Assembly: GCA_963811775.1 (NCBI GenBank)
Contig: CAWESO010000019.1
Location: 248,001 to 312,000 of the forward strand
Direction of reading: 5' to 3'
DNA: 64,000 nt
Source of the DNA: Chersky-840 sp963811775
GTDB taxonomy: Bacteria > Actinomycetota > Acidimicrobiia > Acidimicrobiales > UBA8190
Below, one piece after another: positions 51,345 to 60,866 of this stretch (positions within the stretch are counted from its first letter, which is position 1; each line of letters opens with the position of its first letter). Under the pieces are notes generated by a model, which saw only the letters and a list, made by a program, of their open reading frames with translations, did not search any database and was not told where the DNA came from. The translations under genes and the position numbers were made by a program.

Positions 51345-52643
51345 GTGGCGTGGGACTTCGAGACCGAACCCGAGTACGAGGCCAAGCTGGCCTGGGCGCG
51401 TGCCCTGGTCGACGAGGAGATCGTGCCCCTCGAGACCCTCGACCTCGAGTACGACGCCCTCCTGCGGGTCATCGGGCCGCTCCAGGAGGCGGTGAAGGAA
51501 CAGGGCCTGTGGGCCGCGCACCTCCCCCCCGAGCTCGGCGGCATGGGCTTCGGCCAGGTGCGCCTCGGACTGCTGCACGAGGTGCTGGGGCGCTGTGCGA
51601 TCGCCCCCGTGGTCTTCGGCAACAACGCGCCGGACTCGGGCAACGCCGAGCTGCTGGCGGTGGGTATCGAGGCCAACGGGCGCACCGAGCAGCGCGCGCA
51701 GTGGCTCGAGCCCTTGTTGGAGGGCAAGCTGCGCAGCGCCTTCTCCATGACCGAGCCCGGTGCGGGTGCGGACCCCACCATGATCACCACCAGCGCGGTG
51801 CGCGACGGCGAGGAGTGGGTGATCAACGGGCACAAGTGGTTCACCTCCAACGGGTCGGTGGCCGACTTCCTCATCGTGATGTGCGTCACCAATCCCGACG
51901 TGCACCCCTACGCCGGGTGCTCCATGGTCCTCGTGCCGGCGGACACGCCAGGGGTGGACATCGTGCGCGACGTGCCCACCATGGAGCATCCCTTCCCCCA
52001 CTTCGGGAAGTTCGGTGGGCATTCGGAGATCGTCTACCGCGACGTGCGCGTGCCGGTCGAGAACATCGTGGGCAACGAGGGCGACGGCTTCCGCCTGGCC
52101 CAGATGCGCCTGGGCCCGGGCCGCATCCACCACTGCATGCGCTGGCTGGGCCAGTCGCGCCGGGCCTTCGACATGCTGTGCGAGCGGGCCGTGTCGCGCC
52201 AGGTGCACGGCTCGCTCCTGGCCGACAAGCAGATGGTGCAGAGCTGGGTGGCCGACTCCATGGCCGAGATGGCCGCGGCGCGGCTCATGACCCTGCACGC
52301 GGCGTGGAAGATGGACCGCGACGGCGCGCCGGCGGCCCGGGTCGAGATCGCCATGATCAAGTACTTCGGCGCCGGCGTGCTCTACAACGTGATCGACCGG
52401 GCCATCCAGGCCCACGGGTCCCTGGGGTTCTCCACCGACCTCCCCCTCGAGCACATGTATCGCGCCGCGCACGCGGCGCGCATCTACGACGGGCCCGACG
52501 AGGTTCACAAGGTCACCGTGGCCCGCCAGGTCCTGAAGCACTACGCCCCGGCCGAGGTGCCCTCCGAGCACGTCCCCACACGCCGGCGCGCCGCCCAGGA
52601 GAAGTTCGCCGACCTGCTGGCCGAAGTGAGTGCCAACGACTGA
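51345..52643 (+). CDS. Acyl-CoA dehydrogenase family protein
   Basis: 432 aa. FAD-binding acyl-CoA dehydrogenase features are all present: an N-terminal helical domain, the beta-domain motif SMTEPGAGADPTMI near residue 136, WVINGHKWFTSNG near 155, and a C-terminal helical domain with LSMCIRW-like HHCMRWLGQSRRAF and HGSLGFSTDLPLEHMYRAA near 355. The enzyme dehydrogenates an acyl-CoA at the alpha-beta bond, passing electrons to ETF. Substrate chain length is not evident. The GTG start has an AGGAGG at 51332. It runs away from bioB. Confidence 0.92.
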   Translation: MAWDFETEPEYEAKLAWARALVDEEIVPLETLDLEYDALLRVIGPLQEAVKEQGLWAAHLPPELGGMGFGQVRLGLLHEVLGRCAIAPVVFGNNAPDSGNAELLAVGIEANGRTEQRAQWLEPLLEGKLRSAFSMTEPGAGADPTMITTSAVRDGEEWVINGHKWFTSNGSVADFLIVMCVTNPDVHPYAGCSMVLVPADTPGVDIVRDVPTMEHPFPHFGKFGGHSEIVYRDVRVPVENIVGNEGDGFRLAQMRLGPGRIHHCMRWLGQSRRAFDMLCERAVSRQVHGSLLADKQMVQSWVADSMAEMAAARLMTLHAAWKMDRDGAPAARVEIAMIKYFGAGVLYNVIDRAIQAHGSLGFSTDLPLEHMYRAAHAARIYDGPDEVHKVTVARQVLKHYAPAEVPSEHVPTRRRAAQEKFADLLAEVSAND

Positions 52644-52799
52644 GCGGCGCTAGCGTGCCCGGACCGGGATGCGACCGCCGTCCCGGATGTGCACCAGGGG
52701 GCACAGTGACCATTCGGGCCCAGACCGACCACAGGCCGACCGCGGCGCGCCGACTGGGACGGCGCGCCGGGACACGACCGCGCCGGGCGGGGGCGCGCC
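52644..52799. other. Intergenic region before the metallo-hydrolase gene
   Basis: 156 bp without a supported gene. A TAGCGT hexamer at ~52652 could be a -10 element. A stretch around 52760-52785 (CCGGGACACGACCGCGCCGGG) weakly resembles the core of the repeats that flank the Fic gene; the match may be chance. Confidence 0.25.
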
Positions 52800-53651
52800 G
52801 TGCGGGTGACGATCTGCGGGGCCCGGGGGTCGACGCCGGCCTCGGGGCCCGACTTCGTGCGCCACGGCAGCCACACCTCGTGCGTGGCCCTGGCCCATGA
52901 CGGCGAGCGGCCCAGCCTCGTGCTCGACTCCGGCACCGGCATCCGCCGCATCACCGCGTTGCTGGGTGAGCACAGCTTCGACGGCTCGATCCTGCTCGGC
53001 CATCTCCACTGGGACCACACCCAGGGCCTCCCCTTCTTCGCCGGGGCGGACCGGCCCGACGCCCGCACCGACCTGTACATGCCGGCCCAGGGCGACGCCG
53101 AGGAGGTCCTGCGCCGCGTCATGTCGCCGCCGCACTTCCCGATCACGCCCGCCGACCTGCGCGGCACGTGGCGCTTCCTCGGCCTCGAGCCGGGCGAGCC
53201 CGTCGAGTTGGAGGGGTTCACCGTCCTCGCCCGCGAGATCCCCCACAAGGGCGGGCGCACCTTCGGCTTCCGCGTCTCCGACGCCAGCGCCACCGTGGCG
53301 TATCTGTCGGACCACTGTCCCACCGCCTTCGGCCCCGGCCCCGACGGGCTCGGCGAGTACCACGAAGCCGCCCTGGCCCTGGCCGACGGCGTCGACCTGC
53401 TCGTGCACGACGCCCAGTACCACGACGACGAGCTCGCCGCCCGGGCCAGCTTCGGCCACGCGTCGTCGGGCTACGCCGTGGCCCTGGGCCAGCGCGCCGG
53501 GGTCCGGCGGGTGCTGCTGTTCCACCACGACCCGCCGCGCACCGACGACGACATCGACGCCGTGGTGGCGTCGTTCGCCCGGGCCACGGTGTCGGTGGGG
53601 GCCGCAGCCGAGGGCATGGTCGTGGATCTCCCCGAGCCGGGGGAGCGCTGA
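52800..53651 (+). CDS. MBL-fold metallo-hydrolase
   Basis: 283 aa from the GTG at 52800. The N-terminus (VTICGARGSTPASGPDFVRH, then GSHTSCVAL) and the zinc motif GHLHWDHTQGLPFF near residue 62 define a metallo-beta-lactamase-fold hydrolase of the group related to class II-like cyclic nucleotide phosphodiesterases, often found near two-component genes. Later metal ligands are plausible in SDHCPT and VHDAQYHDDE and FHHDPPRTDDD. The substrate is unknown. A response regulator gene follows after 43 bp with its own promoter. Confidence 0.82.
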   Translation: MRVTICGARGSTPASGPDFVRHGSHTSCVALAHDGERPSLVLDSGTGIRRITALLGEHSFDGSILLGHLHWDHTQGLPFFAGADRPDARTDLYMPAQGDAEEVLRRVMSPPHFPITPADLRGTWRFLGLEPGEPVELEGFTVLAREIPHKGGRTFGFRVSDASATVAYLSDHCPTAFGPGPDGLGEYHEAALALADGVDLLVHDAQYHDDELAARASFGHASSGYAVALGQRAGVRRVLLFHHDPPRTDDDIDAVVASFARATVSVGAAAEGMVVDLPEPGER

Positions 53652-53680
53652 GGCGGGGTCGGCACCACACCCCTCTGGCC

Positions 53681-53686
53681 TACAGT
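53681..53686 (+). promoter_or_regulatory. Putative -10 box for leaderless response-regulator transcript
   Basis: TACAGT ends 8 nt before the ATG at 53695, with no Shine-Dalgarno sequence in between. Confidence 0.45.
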
Positions 53687-53694
53687 GCGGGGCC

Positions 53695-54363
53695 ATGGCA
53701 GTGCGGATCGTCTTGGCGGAGGACAACTACCTGGTGCGTGAGGGTGTGCGCACCCTGGTGGAGACCGAGCCCGACCTCGAGGTGGTGGGGTGCTGCGAGG
53801 ACTACGACTCGCTCATCGCCACCGTCGACGAGCAGACCCCCGACGTGGTCGTGACCGACATCCGCATGCCGCCCACGGGGACCGACGAAGGGATCCGGGC
53901 GGCCGAGGTCCTGCGCCAGCGCCACCCCGACATGGGCGTGGTGGTCCTGAGCCAGTACTCCGAGCCGGCCTACGCCGTGGCCTTCCTCGACGGCGGGTCC
54001 AAGGGCCGCGCCTACCTCCTCAAAGAGCGCGTGTCGGACATCGGGCAGCTGGCCGGGGCGATCCGCGAGGTGGCGGCGGGGGGCTCGGTCATCGACCCCG
54101 AGGTCGTCGACGCCCTGGTCTCGGCGCGGGCCCGGCCCGCCGACTCGCCGCTGCACCGGCTCACGGCGCGCGAGAGCGAGATCCTGTCGGAGATGGCCCA
54201 GGGCAAGAACAACGCGGCGGTGGCCGCGTCCCTGGTGCTGTCGGAGCGGGCCGTCGAGAAGCACATCAACTCGATCTTCTCCAAGCTGGCGCTGTCGCAG
54301 GAGCCCGACGTGCACCGCCGCGTCAAGGCGGTGCTCCTCTTCCTCTCCGTCCAGGACGGGTGA
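53695..54363 (+). CDS. NarL/LuxR-family response regulator
   Basis: 222 aa. The receiver domain has the acidic pair (VLAEDNYLVREG), the phospho-acceptor Asp in VVVTDIRMPPTG near residue 55, a Ser-type switch (VVVLSQYSEP) and Lys in AYLLKERV near 106. The C-terminal LuxR-type HTH (LTARESEILSEMAQGKNNAA, then EKHINSIFSKL) binds DNA. It should be activated by the neighbouring histidine kinase. The receiver is very like the one in the cyclase fusion at 57.8-59.1 kb, with shared FLADDN/VLAEDN, MPP and SQ patterns, so the two are paralogs within one island. Confidence 0.92.
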   Translation: MAVRIVLAEDNYLVREGVRTLVETEPDLEVVGCCEDYDSLIATVDEQTPDVVVTDIRMPPTGTDEGIRAAEVLRQRHPDMGVVVLSQYSEPAYAVAFLDGGSKGRAYLLKERVSDIGQLAGAIREVAAGGSVIDPEVVDALVSARARPADSPLHRLTARESEILSEMAQGKNNAAVAASLVLSERAVEKHINSIFSKLALSQEPDVHRRVKAVLLFLSVQDG

Positions 54364-54490
54364 CCCCCTCCTCCTCGGGCCGCGCCGCGCTTCGGGCCCC
54401 GTCCCGCCGCCCGGGTGGGGGTGCTGCCACCACCGTCCCGGTCGTGCTGTCAGCCTGTGCCCCTCACCGACAGGCTGCGAGGATGGGGAC

Positions 54491-54883
54491 GTGGGTGACC
54501 TTGGGACCACGGTGCTGATCGTCGACGACCAATTGCCGTTCCGCATGGCGGCGCGCGTGGTGGTGGGGGTCACGCCCGGGTTCGAGGTGGTGGGGGAGGC
54601 CAAGTCGGGCGAGGACGCCGTCGAGCAGGTGGAGGCGCTCGCCCCCCAGCTCGTCCTCATGGACATCAACATGGACGGCATCTCCGGGATCGAGGCCACC
54701 CGGCGCATCACCGCCGCGCATCCCGAGACCCGGGTCATCTTGCTGTCGACCTACGACGCCGAGGACCTGCCCGCCGATGCCCGCACGTGCGGGGCACTCG
54801 GCTACGTCCACAAGGAACAGTTCGGCCCCGACGTCCTGATCGACCTGTGGTCGGGGGCGCAGACGGGCCGCCTCACCGATTGA
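54491..54883 (+). CDS. Single-domain response regulator (receiver only)
   Basis: 130 aa from the GTG at 54491. It is a stand-alone receiver: VLIVDDQLPFR (acidic pair), VLMDINMDGISG (phospho-acceptor), ILLSTYDAEDL and GYVHKEQFGP (conserved Lys). There is no output domain, so it should act by protein contact or as a phosphate sink or shuttle. Its 3' end overlaps the convergent histidine kinase gene by 11 nt. It is distinct from the two longer regulators of the island. Confidence 0.87.
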   Translation: MGDLGTTVLIVDDQLPFRMAARVVVGVTPGFEVVGEAKSGEDAVEQVEALAPQLVLMDINMDGISGIEATRRITAAHPETRVILLSTYDAEDLPADARTCGALGYVHKEQFGPDVLIDLWSGAQTGRLTD

Positions 54884-57041
54884 GGGGGATGCGGCCCTCG
54901 ATGGTCGTGCCCTCGCCCGGCGCGCTCTGCACGGTGACGGTGCCGCCGATGGCCCCCACCCGGTCGCTCATGTTCACGAAGCCCGCCCCGCTGGCCAGCG
55001 TCCCCTTGGCGTCGAAGCCCGCACCGGTGTCGCGCACCTCGAAGCTCAGGTTGGTCTCGTCCGCCCACACCCGCACAGAGGCGGTGGCGCCCTCACCGGC
55101 GTGCTTGCCCGCGTTCTGCAAGGCCTCGAGGCAACAGAAGTAGACCGCCGACTCGCGCTCGGGCGAGTAGCGGTCGAGGCCGTCGGCGTCCACCTCGGTG
55201 GGCAGCGCGGCGCGGCCCGCGGCCGAGCGCAGCGCCTCGCCGATGCCCCGGTCGATGAGCAGGGGCGGGTAGATGCCGTGCGCCAGGGCCCGCAGCTCCT
55301 GGACGGCTTCCTGGATGCCCTCGCCCAGCTGGTCCAGGATCTTGCCCGAGGCCTCGGGATCGCGCTCGGCCAGCTGGCGGGCGAGGCGCACGTTCACGGC
55401 CAGGGCCACCAGGTGCTGCTGGGCCCCGTCGTGGAGGTTGCGCTCGATCTGGCGCCGGGCCGCGTCGGACGCGGCCACGATGCGGGCCCGCGAGGCGCGG
55501 AGCTCGTCGGCCTGGCGCCGGACCTCGTCGAGCGATTCCTGGAGGGCGGAGTCGAGCTCGACGTTGTGCAGGGCCAGGCCCACCTGGCGGGCGAGCTCGG
55601 TGAGCATGGTGTCGTCGTCGGTCGTGAACTGGTCGCTGTTGGGCGGCCGCACCGCCACGATGAGCCCGAGGACCTGGCCCGAGTGGGTGGTGGGCGCCAC
55701 CCGCACCACGGAGTCCTCCCGGCCCTCGAGCAGGCTCGGCAGCCAGATCTCCACCCACGCCGTCCCCGTGACCCCGGCCCGGGCCACGACGGTGGCCTCC
55801 TCGTCGTTGAGCGTCATGCGCCGCACCGGCACGTCGGGCACCGACACCGTGCGCTCGAGATGCCCCCCCGATCCCGTCCACACCTCGGCCGCGGCCAGCC
55901 CGAGGGTCTTGCGCAGCGACTCGGCCACCTGCAGCAGGAGCTCGTCCATGGGGATGGCGCGCGACAGCCGGCTCCCGAAGGTGCGCAGCACCGTGTCGGG
56001 CGCCTCGCGCTCGCCGTAGACGATGCGGTTGGCGTACTGGGTGAGTCGCTGGCGCGCCGGCCCGTACAGCAGCGCGGCGATCGCGGCGGCCGCCATCGAC
56101 AGCGCCAGCAGCGAGCGCTGGTCGTGGGTGGGGGTGTGCCCGAGGCCCACCACGATGACGAGGTACACGATGACCACGATGCCGGTGAGCCCGGCCAGCG
56201 ACACGGTGTGGGCCAGGATGCGGTCGATGCGCCCGGCCAGGCGACGCGAGCTCCCCATGGCCAGCGCCACCGCCAGCGGGACGCTCGCCACCATGACCAC
56301 CAGCCACGGACGTGTCGGCCAGCCCCACAGCACGCGCAGGGCGAGGGCGACCACGAGCATCTCGGCCCCGACGGCCATGGCCCACCCGAACCACTGCATG
56401 CGCTGGCGCTCGACGCCGCGCGACCGCACGTAGCGGCGCTGGGAGCCGACCAGGCCGATCGTTCCGAACACCACGGCCTCGATGGCGACGGGCCACAGGG
56501 GGAGCGCGGGCCGGCGGGTCCACATGGCGATGCCGACGCCGGCCCCGACGACGTACCCACCCACGATCGCCGCCCGGCTCAGGCGGCAGCTGCCGTCGGG
56601 GAGCCCGAGGAGCAGGTGCATGGCCGCCACGGGCAGCAGCGCCACGGCCAGCGGCTCGGCCACCCGCGCCATCGACAGCGCGCTCGAGCTGACCCCGGCG
56701 CTGTGCAGATGCGCCTGGCCCACCGCGGCGGCCAGCGTGGCGATGGCCCCGAGCCCGGTGCCGCCCAGGGCCAGCAGGCCCTGGCGCTCGAAGGGGCGCC
56801 GCACCACGGCGAACGCGCCCGCCAGCGCGAACGCGCTCAGCAGCACCGACCGCACGACCTCGGTGGCCAGGTTCCCGTGGCGACCGAGGATCGGCGCGTA
56901 GACGGCGACGGCGAGCGCGCCGAGGGCCAGGACCGCGGCGCTGAACGAGGTCGCCCGACGCTGCGGCGCGACGGGCTCGACCGTGGCCCGGCCCGGGCCG
57001 CCGGATGTCGTGCCGGTGGCCGTGGCGACCTGGACGCTCAT
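54873..57041 (-). CDS. Multi-pass membrane sensor histidine kinase (NarX/HisKA_3 type)
   Basis: 722 aa. Residues ~30-310 hold about eight to nine membrane helices. A GAF-like sensor domain follows at ~360-500 (LLQVAESLRKTLGLAAAEVW, VVRVAPTTHSGQVLGLIVA). The dimerisation/phospho-acceptor domain has IERNLHDGAQQHLVALAVNV near residue 538. The ATPase has a N-box EALQNAGKHAGEG and G1 DTGAGFDAKG. This is the NarX/DesK class that pairs with NarL-type regulators. It starts overlapping the ABC ATPase stop (4 nt), so the - strand genes cyclase, ABC ATPase and kinase form one operon. Confidence 0.92.
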   Translation of the reverse strand: MSVQVATATGTTSGGPGRATVEPVAPQRRATSFSAAVLALGALAVAVYAPILGRHGNLATEVVRSVLLSAFALAGAFAVVRRPFERQGLLALGGTGLGAIATLAAAVGQAHLHSAGVSSSALSMARVAEPLAVALLPVAAMHLLLGLPDGSCRLSRAAIVGGYVVGAGVGIAMWTRRPALPLWPVAIEAVVFGTIGLVGSQRRYVRSRGVERQRMQWFGWAMAVGAEMLVVALALRVLWGWPTRPWLVVMVASVPLAVALAMGSSRRLAGRIDRILAHTVSLAGLTGIVVIVYLVIVVGLGHTPTHDQRSLLALSMAAAAIAALLYGPARQRLTQYANRIVYGEREAPDTVLRTFGSRLSRAIPMDELLLQVAESLRKTLGLAAAEVWTGSGGHLERTVSVPDVPVRRMTLNDEEATVVARAGVTGTAWVEIWLPSLLEGREDSVVRVAPTTHSGQVLGLIVAVRPPNSDQFTTDDDTMLTELARQVGLALHNVELDSALQESLDEVRRQADELRASRARIVAASDAARRQIERNLHDGAQQHLVALAVNVRLARQLAERDPEASGKILDQLGEGIQEAVQELRALAHGIYPPLLIDRGIGEALRSAAGRAALPTEVDADGLDRYSPERESAVYFCCLEALQNAGKHAGEGATASVRVWADETNLSFEVRDTGAGFDAKGTLASGAGFVNMSDRVGAIGGTVTVQSAPGEGTTIEGRIPLNR

Positions 57042-57787
57042 CCCGTCGTCGTCGACGGGGTGGGTTCCCCGGCGCTCGTACCCGCCCCCGCCGCGGCGGG
57101 CGTGCGCCCGCCGGTGCCGTCGTCCTCGATGCGCCCGTCGCGCATGCGCACGATGCGGGTGGCCGCGGCGGCCACGTCGTCGTCGTGGGTCACGAGCAAG
57201 ATGGCCTGGCCCCCGGTGTGCAGCCGCCGGAACAGCTCGAGCACCTCGAGGCCGCCGTCGGAGTCGAGGGCGCCGGTGGGCTCGTCGGCCAGCAGCAGCG
57301 TGGGCTTGTTGGCCAGGGCGCGGGCGATGGCCAGGCGCTGGCGCTGCCCACCCGACAGCACGCCCGGCGCGGCGGCCTGCTTGTCGGCCAGGCCCAGCAT
57401 GTCGAGCAGGTCGCGCGCCCGGCTCTCGGCCTGGCGGCGCCGGGCGCCGGCGATCACGGCGGGCAGGGTCACGTTCTCGAGCACGCTCATGCCCTCGAGC
57501 AGGTTGAAGAACTGGAAGACGATGCCGATGTGCACCCGGCGCATGCGGGCCAGCGCGTTCTCGTCCTTGTCGGCGAGGGACTCACCGGCCACGATCATCT
57601 CGCCCTCGGTCGGGGTGTCGAGGCCCGCCACCAGGTTGAGCAGCGTGGACTTGCCGCATCCCGACGGTCCCATCACCGCCACGAATTCCGTGTCGTCCAT
57701 GGTGAGGTCGATGCCCCGCAGGGCCCGCACGGGCGCGCCGTCGGCCTCGTAGGTCTTGCGAACGCCCCGTGCCTCCATGACGTGCAT
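57038..57787 (-). CDS. ABC transporter ATP-binding protein (MacB/LolD type)
   Basis: 249 aa. Walker A GPSGCGKSTLL near residue 40, signature LSGGQRQRLAIARALA near 144, Walker B LLLADEPTGALD near 168 and the H-loop THDDDVAA are all intact. The pattern with FQFFNLLEGMSVLENVTLP is that of the LolD/MacB family, which usually serves FtsX-like permeases in lipoprotein or peptide export. No permease gene is adjacent: the gene lies between the receiver-cyclase and the histidine kinase. The last ~25 residues are Gly/Thr-rich. It is co-transcribed with both neighbours. Confidence 0.92.
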   Translation of the reverse strand: MHVMEARGVRKTYEADGAPVRALRGIDLTMDDTEFVAVMGPSGCGKSTLLNLVAGLDTPTEGEMIVAGESLADKDENALARMRRVHIGIVFQFFNLLEGMSVLENVTLPAVIAGARRRQAESRARDLLDMLGLADKQAAAPGVLSGGQRQRLAIARALANKPTLLLADEPTGALDSDGGLEVLELFRRLHTGGQAILLVTHDDDVAAAATRIVRMRDGRIEDDGTGGRTPAAAGAGTSAGEPTPSTTTG

Positions 57788-57789
57788 GG

Positions 57790-59138
57790 CTACTCCCTGT
57801 CTCGATTGTCGTGAGCTGTCGCAACCGGCGCGGTCTGCGCCGCCACCTTCCAGGCCGCCACCGGTGCCTCGCGGCCCTTGACCAGCGCGGGGGGAGCTCG
57901 GTGGCGGCAGGCGGGTCGGCCAGGGCCTGGTAGGTGGCCTCGCTGAGCACGGTCTCGCCCGGCTCGGCCCACTGCTGCAGGCGTTGGGCCAGGTTCACCG
58001 TGTCCCCGACCAACGTGTACTCGAGGCGCTCCTCCGAGCCGAGCAGCGCGGCGGCGGCGGGGCCGGTGGTGATGCCGATGCCGAGCTCGAACGGGGCGAG
58101 GCCGTCGCTGATCCACTGCCGGTTCACCCGGGCCTGCGCGGCGTGCATGGCCAGGGCGGCGTCGACGGCGCGCCCGGCGTGGTCGGGGACCGGCACCGGC
58201 GCCCCGAACACCGCCATCACCGCGTCACCGACGAACTGCATGACCGTGCCGCTGGCGTCGAGGATGGCCCGGTTCATCTCGGCGCGGTGCACGTTCAGCT
58301 GCCCGGCCAGCGCGCTCGGGTCAGCGCGCTCGGCGATGCTCGAGTAGCCCCGGATGTCGGACATGAGCACGCTCACGACCACGGCCTCGGTCTCGCCCAG
58401 GCCGCGGCCCTGGCGCACGAGGAGGTCGGCGACCCCTCCGGGGAGGAGCCGGCTGAGCGTCTCGCCCTGCTCCTCGCGGTTGACGATGGCGTCGTGCAGC
58501 ATGCGCAGGCGCCGCAGCGAGTCGCGCCCGCCCGCGCTGGCCTGCTGGGCGATGCGCAGGAAGAGCTTCTCGACGCTGTCGGCCGCGGCCGACGCCGTGG
58601 TGCCCTGGGCCACGGCGATGGCCTTGATGGGCCGCCCCTCGGCCACGAGGCGCAGCAGCTCCTCCTCGGCGTCGCTCAGGTCGCCGGTGTCGGTGACGGG
58701 GTGCACCATCGACTCCACGATGGTGGGGTCGAGCACCGACCCGCCCGTGGCCACGGCGCGGATGGCCCGGGCCAGCTGGTCGCCCTCGGCCACGTGGTCC
58801 TTCAGGAGGTAGGCGCACCCCGCCGCGCCCTCGTCGAGGAGGGAGATGGCGTACTCGGGGTCGTCGAACTGCGACAGGATCACGATGCCGGTGCCGGGGT
58901 GGCGCTTGCGGATCTCGTGGGAGGCCTCGATGCCCTCCTTCTGGAAGTTCGGCGGCATCCGGATGTCGGTCACGACCACCTGGGGGGCGAGCTTGCCCGC
59001 CCCGGTGACGAGCTCGTCGTAGTCCGCGGCGGTGCCCACCACCTCGAAGTCGGGCTCGAGGCCGAGCAGGGCCCGGACGCCCTCCCGCACGATCAGGTTG
59101 TCGTCGGCGAGGAACACGCTGATAGTGCCGCCGGTCAT
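57790..59138 (-). CDS. Receiver-HTH-like-adenylate/guanylate cyclase fusion (frameshifted near C-terminus)
   Basis: Corrected length 449 aa. Residues 1-140 are a receiver (VFLADDNLIVREG, phospho-acceptor in VVVTDIRMPPNF, ILSQFDDPEY, AYLLKDHVAEG). Residues ~155-215 look like a LuxR-type HTH without good DNA-binding residues. Residues ~235-420 are a class III cyclase: VSVLMSDIRGYSSIAERAD near 254, QFVGDAVMAVFGAPVPVPDH, LGIGITTGPAAAALLGSEER and EYTLVGDTVNLAQRL. The metal Asp residues are kept. A one-base deletion in a G6 run (57890-57895) shifts the last ~35 codons. It is the first gene of the operon with the ABC ATPase and kinase. Confidence 0.88.
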
Positions 59139-59237
59139 GGCCCTATTTGGCCCGGTCGCGGCGGTTGGGTCAAGGGTGCGCGCCCCCGGCCCCGGGGGGG
59201 TGCCAGCCGGTGTGTCGGGGCGGCTGCGTTCGGCACG

Positions 59238-59284
59238 CGGTGCCGGTGCTCAGATCCGGCCCGGTGCCGGTGCTCAGATCCGGC
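59238..59284. repeat. 24-bp tandem duplication at the end of the FAD oxidoreductase gene
   Basis: CGGTGCCGGTGCTCAGATCC plus GGCC occurs at 59238-59261 and again (23 of 24 bases) at 59262-59284. The second copy contains the stop codon of the - strand gene (59274-59276). Confidence 0.8.
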
Positions 59285-60821
59285 GTCGGCGCCGGTCCGA
59301 GAGCACCCGCCGGGCGCAGTTGTGCCCGGCCATGCCGTGGACCCCACCGCCGGGGTGCGTCGACGCCGAGCACAGGTAGAGGCCCTTGACCGGGGTGCCG
59401 TAACGGAACCATCCCGGCACGGGCCGGAACACGAGCTGCTGGTCGAGCGACGACGAGCCCGACCCCAGGTCACCGCCCACCAGGTTGGGGTTCTCGCGCT
59501 CGAGGTCCTCGGGGGTGCGCACCGCCGTGCCCACCACCCGCGACCCCAGCCCCGGGGCGTGCTCCTCCAGGCGAGCCATCACGACGGCGAGGAACGGGTC
59601 CTTGGCCTTCGCCCACGACCCGTCGGCACGGGGCACGGGAGGGACATGGGTCTCGATCCACAAGGTGTGGCCGCCGGCCGGGGCGCGGCTCGGGTCGGCC
59701 ACGGTGTGCTGGCCCACGATGAGCATGGGCGTGCCCGGGACCGTGCCCCGGCGCGCCTCGTGCGCGGCCTGCGCCATGGCGTCGAGGTCGCCGGTGAGGT
59801 GCACGACCCCGGCCTCGGCCAGCCCGGGCGCGGCCCACGGGGCGGGCCCGTCGAGGGCGAGGTCGACCTTGAACACGCCGGTGCCGTAGCGGAACCGGCG
59901 CAACCCGGCCAGAAAGCGCGCCGGCACCAGGTCGCCGCCCACGAGGCCGTGGAACAGCGCGCCCGGGCCGGTGTCGGCGAGCACGGCCCGACGGACGCGC
60001 ACCTGCCCGCCGTCCGCGGTCTCGACCCCGGTCACGCGGTTGGCCTCCACCACCACGCGTGTGACCTCGGCGCCGGTGCGCACCACCCCGCCGGCGTCGG
60101 TGACCGCACCCTCGAGGGCCGCGGCGAGCCGCCGGGCCCCGCCCACGGGCACGGGCATCCCGAGCTGCTGGGCCGCCAGGGCCAGGATGACAGCGGCGGG
60201 GGCGCTGCCGGGATGGTCGACCGGCACATCGGCGTGCGACGCGCCTGCGGCCAGCAGCGCCTGCGCGGCGGGGTCGGCGAAGCGCTCCCGGCACAGCACC
60301 TCGAGTGGGCCCACGAGGAGCTGGGTCGTGTCGAAGAGGCCCTCGCGCCGGGCGCGGCGTGCGAAGGCGAGTCCGGGCCGCGGCGCGCCCACGGGGCGCA
60401 GCATCTGGTCCAGGAAGGCCCGCCCCACGTCGCGCCACCACCGGACCATCTCGAGCCAGGCCGCCCCGTCGGCCGACGCCCGCCTCGAGAGCTCCCGGGC
60501 CGTGTCCTGCGGGTCGCGGCAGATGCGCGCCGTGGACCCGGGCGACACCGCCGCGGCCGCGGGGACCGCGAAGTGCGCCCACTCGACGGCGCGGTCGAGG
60601 CCGAGCTCGGCCAGCACCGGCGAGCAGTGCAGCAGCCCGTAGAAGGCGGAGTACGTGTCGTGCACGTAGCCGGGGACGGTGAGCTCGCCGCTGTGCACGG
60701 CCCCGCCCGCCACCGCGGCGCGCTCGAGCACGGTGACGCTCCAACCCCCCCGGGCCAGCAGCGCCGCGGCCACCAGTCCGTTGGGCCCCGACCCGATCAC
60801 GACCGCGTCGACGTCGTCCAT
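59274..60821 (-). CDS. FAD-dependent oxidoreductase (phytoene desaturase-like)
   Basis: 515 aa. The N-terminal dinucleotide-binding motif is AVVIGSGPNGLVAAALLARG near residue 7, followed by VLERAAVAGGAVHSGEL; the C-terminus has a FAD contact segment (GLYLCSASTHPGGGVHGMAG) as in CrtI-like amine oxidase/desaturases. These enzymes desaturate or isomerise polyenes or oxidise other hydrophobic substrates. Not enough is seen to assign carotenoid synthesis, since no other crt gene is near. An ATG at 60821 follows a weak AGGCAGG. It lies between the cyclase and the cNMP-binding protein, on the same strand. Confidence 0.88.
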   Translation of the reverse strand: MDDVDAVVIGSGPNGLVAAALLARGGWSVTVLERAAVAGGAVHSGELTVPGYVHDTYSAFYGLLHCSPVLAELGLDRAVEWAHFAVPAAAAVSPGSTARICRDPQDTARELSRRASADGAAWLEMVRWWRDVGRAFLDQMLRPVGAPRPGLAFARRARREGLFDTTQLLVGPLEVLCRERFADPAAQALLAAGASHADVPVDHPGSAPAAVILALAAQQLGMPVPVGGARRLAAALEGAVTDAGGVVRTGAEVTRVVVEANRVTGVETADGGQVRVRRAVLADTGPGALFHGLVGGDLVPARFLAGLRRFRYGTGVFKVDLALDGPAPWAAPGLAEAGVVHLTGDLDAMAQAAHEARRGTVPGTPMLIVGQHTVADPSRAPAGGHTLWIETHVPPVPRADGSWAKAKDPFLAVVMARLEEHAPGLGSRVVGTAVRTPEDLERENPNLVGGDLGSGSSSLDQQLVFRPVPGWFRYGTPVKGLYLCSASTHPGGGVHGMAGHNCARRVLSDRRRRRI

Positions 60822-60866
60822 GGCGGCCTGCCTAGGCGCGCCGTCGAGGCGCGGGCAATTCCACCC

